Shown here piece after piece: positions 6,317 through 10,850 of a stretch of 10,850 bases of DNA; position 1 is the first letter of the stretch, and each line of letters begins with the position of its first letter. The notes under the pieces are model-generated. The model was given only the letters and a program-made list of their open reading frames with translations. It did no database searches and was not told the DNA's origin. Location of the stretch: positions 1 through 10,850 of the forward strand of contig CANHMN010000035.1 in assembly GCA_947461645.1 (NCBI GenBank). The letters run 5' to 3'. Source of the stretch: Chitinophagaceae bacterium (GTDB lineage Bacteria; Bacteroidota; Bacteroidia; Chitinophagales; Chitinophagaceae). Both the position numbers and the translations under genes were made by a program.

Positions 6317-7087
6317 TTATTTTTTTGCCTTGAATTTTTCGATTGATTTTCTGGAAAAATCACTTAGGATAAGCCTGCCGCTTATGGCTGCCCTCTCAGG
6401 CAAAAGCTTGTCCCAGTTTTCGGTTCCTTCCCAGCATATCTTTTTTAGGTCTTCCATTGCCTGAGGATTTGAGCCCGAAAGCGTTTTAGCAATATTGGCT
6501 ACCGACTCATCAACCTTTTCTATGCTTTCGTGCAGCTCTGCAAACAAACCTTTTTCATAGGCCCATTGCGCACTTCTCCAATTGGTTGCATCTATAGCCA
6601 ACGACGAAAATGCACTCAATCCGATTTTTCTTTGTACGGCAGGCCCCACCACAAAAGGACCAATTCCTACCGCAAGCTCACTCAACTTTACCTCAGCAGT
6701 ATTTACGGCAATGGCATAGTCTGCCGATGCTGCCAAACCAACTCCTCCTCCAACACACTTTCCCTGTATTCTGGCAATGATAAACTTCGGACAAAGGCGC
6801 ATAGCATTGATAACCTTTGCAAACCCGCTGAAAAACTCAAGTCCATTTTTTTCATCTTCTATTTGCAAGAGCTCATCGAAAGAGGCTCCGGCACAAAAAG
6901 ATTTGTTGCCTGCGCTTTGTAAAACAATTACCGCGCTTTTATCGTTTTTGCCCTCCTTGGTTATTTCATCTGCCAATGCGTTCAAGATGATGCCCGGCAA
7001 AGAGTTGCTTTGCGGATGAAAAAAAGTAATCGTTGTTATATTGTCAGCTGTTGAAGATTGTACAAAAGCTTGATTGGTTGTTTCCAT
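6317..7087 (-). CDS. Enoyl-CoA hydratase/isomerase family protein (LiuC/AtuE-like active site)
   Basis: Crotonase-fold acyl-CoA enzyme, 256 residues, the usual family length. Oxyanion-hole segments are FCAGAS (64-69) and VGGGVGLA (112-119). The position of the first crotonase glutamate (rat Glu144, GGGCEL) is Gly117 here, while the second (rat Glu164) is kept as Glu137 in KLSELAVGIGP. From memory this GGGVGL...LSE arrangement is shared with bacterial LiuC/AtuE-type glutaconyl-CoA hydratases rather than classical crotonase, so a beta-methylglutaconyl-CoA hydratase is one option. The gene begins only 11 bp after the paaZ stop in the same direction, so they almost certainly share a transcript; that favours a beta-oxidation-like step on the PaaZ product (PaaF/PaaG role). 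Family is secure, substrate undecided. No promoter is visible in the 11-bp gap. Confidence 0.88.
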   Translation of the reverse strand: METTNQAFVQSSTADNITTITFFHPQSNSLPGIILNALADEITKEGKNDKSAVIVLQSAGNKSFCAGASFDELLQIEDEKNGLEFFSGFAKVINAMRLCPKFIIARIQGKCVGGGVGLAASADYAIAVNTAEVKLSELAVGIGPFVVGPAVQRKIGLSAFSSLAIDATNWRSAQWAYEKGLFAELHESIEKVDESVANIAKTLSGSNPQAMEDLKKICWEGTENWDKLLPERAAISGRLILSDFSRKSIEKFKAKK

Positions 7088-7098
7088 GTTTTTTACAT

Positions 7099-9171
7099 TT
7101 AGTTTTTCATTTGAACCATAGTAAGTATTGTAGCTATACCCACCAATTCATCGTTATCATCTAGCATTTCTACCAGCCATTTCACAATGCCCTTAGGAAT
7201 ATCTGAACCCTTAGGCATTTGAATATCCGGATTTGGCTCTTTCGTCTCTTGTGCGGCTTTTTCTTTGCAAGTAAACCTGATGTATAATTTTGAGCCGGCA
7301 TACATCGGCTTTGTAAACCTCAACTCATCAATGCCATAATTAAGCAATACCGGATTTTTTTCATAGCTGTCAACAAACAATCCCGCAGCTGCACTCATGA
7401 TAAAATAACCATGTGCAACTTGTTCTTCAAACATCGTTCCCTCAAAATCAGTTTTGATCAGGTGCGCATAAAAATGGTCTCCGCTAAGGTCTGCAAAGCG
7501 ATTGATGTCTTCTGATGTGATTGTTCTTTTTTCTGTTACAATTTGATCGCCTATAGCCAACTCCTCAAAATACTTTCTGAATGGATGTCTGCCAGAAACA
7601 TTTCCTTTAGCATACTGCTGGTATACGTTGCTTATAGCAGTTATCATTGTTGGTGATCCTTGTATTGCTGTTCTTTGCAAATAATGCTTAACGCCTCTTA
7701 ATCCGCCCATTTCCTCTCCACCACCTGCACGACCAGGCCCTCCATGAACCAATAACGGTAAAGGTGAGCCGTGACCAGTACTTTCTTTGGCACATTCTTC
7801 ATTAAGCACTAAAATTCGTCCGTGGTGACTTGCAGCACCCAAAACATATTGTTTGGCGATGTTGTTGTCGGCTGTTACTATGGAAGAACAAAGGCTTCCT
7901 TTTCCAAGTTTGCTCAACTCAACAACTTCATCCATATTTTTATACGGCATAATTGTACTCACAGGACCAAACGCTTCTATATCATGAGAGGCGGTGTTTA
8001 CAAACGGGCGCTCATTCATCAACAACAATGGACTCATAAACGCTCCATTAACGTCATCCGCATCCACCACAGAAACACTATCGAGGCTTCCGCTGATTAT
8101 GCTACTCACCGAAAGCAATTGTTGCACCTGTTGCTTAACTTCCTCACGCTGACCCATACCCGCTAAGCTGCCCATTCTAACTTTATCGTTCAAAGGATTA
8201 CCAATAACTGTTTGATGAAGCGCCGAGGCAATAGCTTTACCGATGTCTTCTATTTTATTTTCAGGCACAAATATTCTTCTTACGGCGGTACATTTTTGCC
8301 CAGCCTTTACGGTCATTTCTTTTTTTACCTCCTTCACAAACAAATCCCATTCCGGCTGTCCGGGCTGAACGTCTTCTCCAAGCACCATACAGTTCAAGGA
8401 ATCTGCCTCCATATTGAATGGAACACTTTCGGAAATGACTCTTGGGTGTGTTTTTAAAAGTCTTCCTGTATAAGCCGAACCAGTAAATGTTACTACATCT
8501 TGAGAGGTTAAAAAATCAAGTAGGTTACCCGCACTTCCACAAAGCAATTGCAACGATCCGTCGGGAAGTATTCCAGATGATATAATTTCTTTTACAACAG
8601 CTTCAGTTAAAAACGAAGTAACTGTTGCGGGTTTTACAATTGCAGGAACGCCGGCCAGTAGGTTTACGGCTATTTTTTCCAACATTCCCCAAATAGGGAA
8701 ATTGTATGCATTAATATGAACAGCTACACCTTCTTTTGGAACCAGTATGTGGTGACCCATGAAACTGTTGTTTTTGCTCAGTGCTATAGCGTCTCCATCA
8801 AGAGCAAAAGTTTCGTCGGGTAATTTTCTTCTGAGCGAAGCATTCGCAAATAAATTGCCTATTCCGCCTTCAATGTCAATCCAGCTGTCAATTTTGGTGG
8901 CACCAGTTTGATAGCTAATGGTATAAAACAATTCTTTTTTAGCCAACAAATGAAGTGCTAATGCCCTCAACATTCTTCCTCGCTCATGAAAAGTCATTTT
9001 TCTTAAGGCCGGCCCACCTTTTTTTCTAGCATAAACCATGGCGCCTTCAAAATCAATTCCTGCTGTTGATGCTGAAACGATGGGCGTTCCGTTTACGGCA
9101 TTGAACAATATTTGACCTTCGCCTTCGCCTGAAATCCATTTGCCACAGATGTAGTTTTCTAACTTGTTCAT
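7099..9171 (-). CDS. paaZ: PaaZ: fused aldehyde dehydrogenase / MaoC-type oxepin-CoA hydrolase of phenylacetate degradation
   Basis: Bifunctional enzyme that in the phenylacetyl-CoA pathway opens oxepin-CoA (MaoC hydratase domain) and oxidises the resulting semialdehyde with NADP (aldehyde dehydrogenase domain). Length 690 against 681 in E. coli. ALDH domain about 1-520: general base Glu255 in FNMEADSLN and nucleophile Cys294 in AGQKCTAVRR, equivalent to E. coli Glu256 and Cys295; NAYNFPIW (154-161) and FTGSAYTG (229-236) are cofactor-binding segments. MaoC domain about 530-690: GDHFYAH gives Asp565 and His570, matching E. coli Asp561 and His566, then VAHGYFIMSAAAGL. Both active sites are complete, so both activities are expected. 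ATG at 9171; 189 bp from the divergent cysS. An enoyl-CoA hydratase follows. No other paa genes are present here, so the pathway must be completed elsewhere or the pair serves a related acyl-CoA route. Confidence 0.95.
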   Translation of the reverse strand: MNKLENYICGKWISGEGEGQILFNAVNGTPIVSASTAGIDFEGAMVYARKKGGPALRKMTFHERGRMLRALALHLLAKKELFYTISYQTGATKIDSWIDIEGGIGNLFANASLRRKLPDETFALDGDAIALSKNNSFMGHHILVPKEGVAVHINAYNFPIWGMLEKIAVNLLAGVPAIVKPATVTSFLTEAVVKEIISSGILPDGSLQLLCGSAGNLLDFLTSQDVVTFTGSAYTGRLLKTHPRVISESVPFNMEADSLNCMVLGEDVQPGQPEWDLFVKEVKKEMTVKAGQKCTAVRRIFVPENKIEDIGKAIASALHQTVIGNPLNDKVRMGSLAGMGQREEVKQQVQQLLSVSSIISGSLDSVSVVDADDVNGAFMSPLLLMNERPFVNTASHDIEAFGPVSTIMPYKNMDEVVELSKLGKGSLCSSIVTADNNIAKQYVLGAASHHGRILVLNEECAKESTGHGSPLPLLVHGGPGRAGGGEEMGGLRGVKHYLQRTAIQGSPTMITAISNVYQQYAKGNVSGRHPFRKYFEELAIGDQIVTEKRTITSEDINRFADLSGDHFYAHLIKTDFEGTMFEEQVAHGYFIMSAAAGLFVDSYEKNPVLLNYGIDELRFTKPMYAGSKLYIRFTCKEKAAQETKEPNPDIQMPKGSDIPKGIVKWLVEMLDDNDELVGIATILTMVQMKN

Positions 9172-9277
9172 TTGATTTTATTTTAAAGAATCGTTCGGCA
9201 ATTTACTCACTTATTGGGTTAAAAACTGACGCAATGGCTCTGTTTTTAAAGACTAAAAGAAAGCTGTAAGTGGTTTT

Positions 9278-9285
9278 TAATTTTG
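9278..9285 (+). promoter_or_regulatory. Putative -7 element (TAATTTTG) for cysS
   Basis: TAATTTTG followed by CG fits TAnnTTTG at every fixed base and lies 75 bp before the cysS ATG in the 189-bp paaZ-cysS divergent gap, predicting a leader of about 65-70 bases. No TTTG -33 box at standard spacing. A paaZ promoter on the other strand is not clear; TAAATTGC about 33 bp before its ATG is the only, imperfect candidate. Confidence 0.5.
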
Positions 9286-9360
9286 CGTTCGGCTTACCAT
9301 GGAGTTTCAATATCTTTGATGTTGGTTTCGCATCAGTACGAAAACAGAAACTTATTTACC

Positions 9361-10850
9361 ATGGCCCTTTCCATTTACAACTCTTATTCTAGACAAAAAG
9401 AACTTTTTACCCCAATAACACCAGGTTATGTTGGCATGTATGTTTGTGGGCCAACCGTAAGTGGCGAAAGCCATCTTGGCCACGCAAGACCCTACATCAC
9501 GTTTGATTTGGTTTATCGGTTTCTTAGTTATAAGAACCTCAAAGTAAGGTATGTAAGAAACATTACCGATGCGGGTCATTTTGAAGAGGAAGGAAGACAA
9601 GCAGAAGATAAAGTAAGCACCAAAGCTATTTTAGAAAAATTAGAGCCCATGGAGTTGGTACAAAAGTATACCAACCTTTTTCACTGGGCTATGAAACAGT
9701 TCAATTGCATTGAACCAAGTATTGAACCAACAGCTACAGGCCACATTGTTGAGCAGATAGTAATGATAGAAGACCTTATCGCAAAAGGGTATGCCTATGA
9801 AGTAAACGGTTCGGTTTATTTTGATGTGAAAAAATACGCAGACTCGTACGACTACGGTAAACTAAGCGGAAGAATATTAGAAGATTTGATGGACTCTGCC
9901 AATAGAGAAGAGGTTTCCAGAGAGCTGGAAGGACAACAAGAAAAAAGAGATGCTGCAGATTTTGCACTTTGGAAGGCTGCACCACCCGAGCATATCATGC
10001 GCTGGAAGAGCCCTTGGGGAGAAGGTTTCCCCGGATGGCACATCGAATGTTCTGCCATGGCCACAAAATACCTCGGCCCTAATTTTGATATTCATGGTGG
10101 AGGAATGGACTTGCTGTTTCCGCACCACGAAAGCGAAATCGCACAAAGCACCATTTGTAACCATGCCAATCCGGTTAATTACTGGATGCACAACAACATG
10201 ATTACCATTAATGGCAGAAAAATGGGCAAGAGCTACAACAATGTAATCAAACTTACAGAATTGTTCAGTGGCGATCATCCATTGCTTAGCAGGGGCTTCC
10301 ATCCCATGACCGTCAGGTTTTTTATTTTACAAAGTCATTATAGAAGTCCTCTCGACTTTAGCGACGAGGCTTTGCAAGGAAGCGAAAAAGCATTCAAAAG
10401 ATTGTGGGAAGCTTATGAAAACCTTAAAAACATTGGGTTTGGCGGTAGCGCACCTGCAACGAATGTTGCTTTAAATGAAAAAATCTCAAATTGGCTAAAT
10501 GAAATGGAGGTTTTTATGGATGATGATTTCAGCACACCCAAGATCATCGCTAATTTGTTTGAAATTGCTCCAACCATCAATTCTATAAAAGATGGATTGA
10601 TTAGCGTAAAAGAAATTGGCGACGAAACGCTTGCGTTGATGAAGGAACGTTTTGAAACTTTCCTAGAAAAAATATTTGGCCTCAAACCCTTATCTGAAAC
10701 AAACAACGATAAGCTAGGCGACGTACTAGAACTTTTGCTTGAAATTAGAAAAGAAGCCAAGCAGAAAAAAGATTTTGCTACATCGGACAACATTAGAAAC
10801 AAACTCAACGATAAGGGAATCATTATTAAAGATGAGAAAGATGGCAATAC
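9361..10850 (+). CDS. cysS: Cysteinyl-tRNA synthetase, last few codons outside window
   Basis: Class I aminoacyl-tRNA synthetase that charges tRNA-Cys in the cytosol. 496 codons are present with no stop; the visible end (IIIKDEKDGNT) corresponds to the last residues of relatives, so only a handful of residues should be missing. The signature region reads CGPTVSGESHLGHAR (29-43), with the HIGH motif as HLGH (38-41). Zinc ligands are all present: Cys29, Cys230 (HIECSA), His255 and Glu259 (FPHHESE), spaced as in E. coli. The second ATP motif reads KMGKS (287-291) instead of KMSKS. There are about 20 extra residues between the first two zinc ligands compared with E. coli, rich in Glu/Arg (around REEVSRELEGQQEKRDAADF, near 180-200). 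ATG at 9361 chosen because MALSIYNSYSRQKE is the typical start. Confidence 0.97.
   Translation, partial: MALSIYNSYSRQKELFTPITPGYVGMYVCGPTVSGESHLGHARPYITFDLVYRFLSYKNLKVRYVRNITDAGHFEEEGRQAEDKVSTKAILEKLEPMELVQKYTNLFHWAMKQFNCIEPSIEPTATGHIVEQIVMIEDLIAKGYAYEVNGSVYFDVKKYADSYDYGKLSGRILEDLMDSANREEVSRELEGQQEKRDAADFALWKAAPPEHIMRWKSPWGEGFPGWHIECSAMATKYLGPNFDIHGGGMDLLFPHHESEIAQSTICNHANPVNYWMHNNMITINGRKMGKSYNNVIKLTELFSGDHPLLSRGFHPMTVRFFILQSHYRSPLDFSDEALQGSEKAFKRLWEAYENLKNIGFGGSAPATNVALNEKISNWLNEMEVFMDDDFSTPKIIANLFEIAPTINSIKDGLISVKEIGDETLALMKERFETFLEKIFGLKPLSETNNDKLGDVLELLLEIRKEAKQKKDFATSDNIRNKLNDKGIIIKDEKDGN

Noticed and set aside
6530..6922. 130-codon ORF on the plus strand
   Set aside because: Antisense to the enoyl-CoA hydratase gene, no domain signature, no promoter or neighbour support.
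7822..8166. 114-codon ORF on the plus strand
   Set aside because: Antisense to the aldehyde dehydrogenase domain of paaZ; composition is a reverse-strand shadow.
9286..9360. T-box or tRNA-sensing riboswitch before cysS
   Set aside because: The leader is too short, lacks a T-box sequence and a terminator, and the phylum does not generally use T-boxes.
9877..10302. 141-codon ORF on the minus strand
   Set aside because: Antisense to the zinc-ligand region of cysS, whose motifs are all intact; no recognisable domain.
10413..10847. 144-codon ORF on the minus strand
   Set aside because: Fully antisense to cysS; low-complexity Ser/Leu/Phe composition as expected from the reverse of a Lys/Glu-rich gene.

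Overview
The window looks like chromosomal DNA of a member of the Bacteroidota (AT-rich, no tRNA, rRNA or mobile element seen). The evidence is a SusC-like TonB-dependent receptor with an N-terminal carboxypeptidase-regulatory-like domain, the absence of Shine-Dalgarno sequences before starts, several copies of TAATTTTG (a match to the Bacteroidota -7 element TAnnTTTG) just upstream of genes, and protein variants common in that phylum (CysRS with KMGKS, FolD with PATP, the large 'DWGLGHATR' glycosyltransferase family). I cannot name the genus.

Layout. 1-3706 is a leftward run: a family-28-like glycosyltransferase (2618-3706), folD (1658-2542) and a TonB-dependent receptor whose 3' end lies beyond the left edge (1-1548). 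A compact divergent promoter region (about 3707-3776) separates this run from two very small rightward genes: a 41-residue lipoprotein (3777-3902), which is not obvious in a normal ORF scan, and an 82-residue protein of unknown function (3921-4169). These converge tail to tail on a class I PLP aminotransferase (4180-5439, leftward). A 272-bp AT-rich intergenic region with several short repeats then leads to adk (5712-6293, rightward). adk converges on a leftward pair: paaZ (7099-9171), a fused aldehyde dehydrogenase/MaoC hydratase, and an enoyl-CoA hydratase-family gene (6317-7087) 11 bp downstream. cysS (9361 to the right edge, lacking only its last few codons) is divergent from paaZ.

Functionally this is mostly housekeeping: one-carbon metabolism (FolD), nucleotide balance (Adk), translation (CysRS), amino-acid metabolism (aminotransferase) and outer-membrane uptake (receptor). 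It is interspersed with a two-gene CoA-thioester catabolic unit that fits phenylacetate (or related acyl-CoA) degradation. The rest of the paa pathway (paaABCDE, paaK, paaH/J) is not in the window. No CRISPR array, phage, transposon or obvious defence system is present. The least explained element is the pair of tiny genes at 3777-4169. I see no strong evidence of an entirely new system; the best lead is the micro-lipoprotein with its CGCPG tail and its co-oriented unknown partner.
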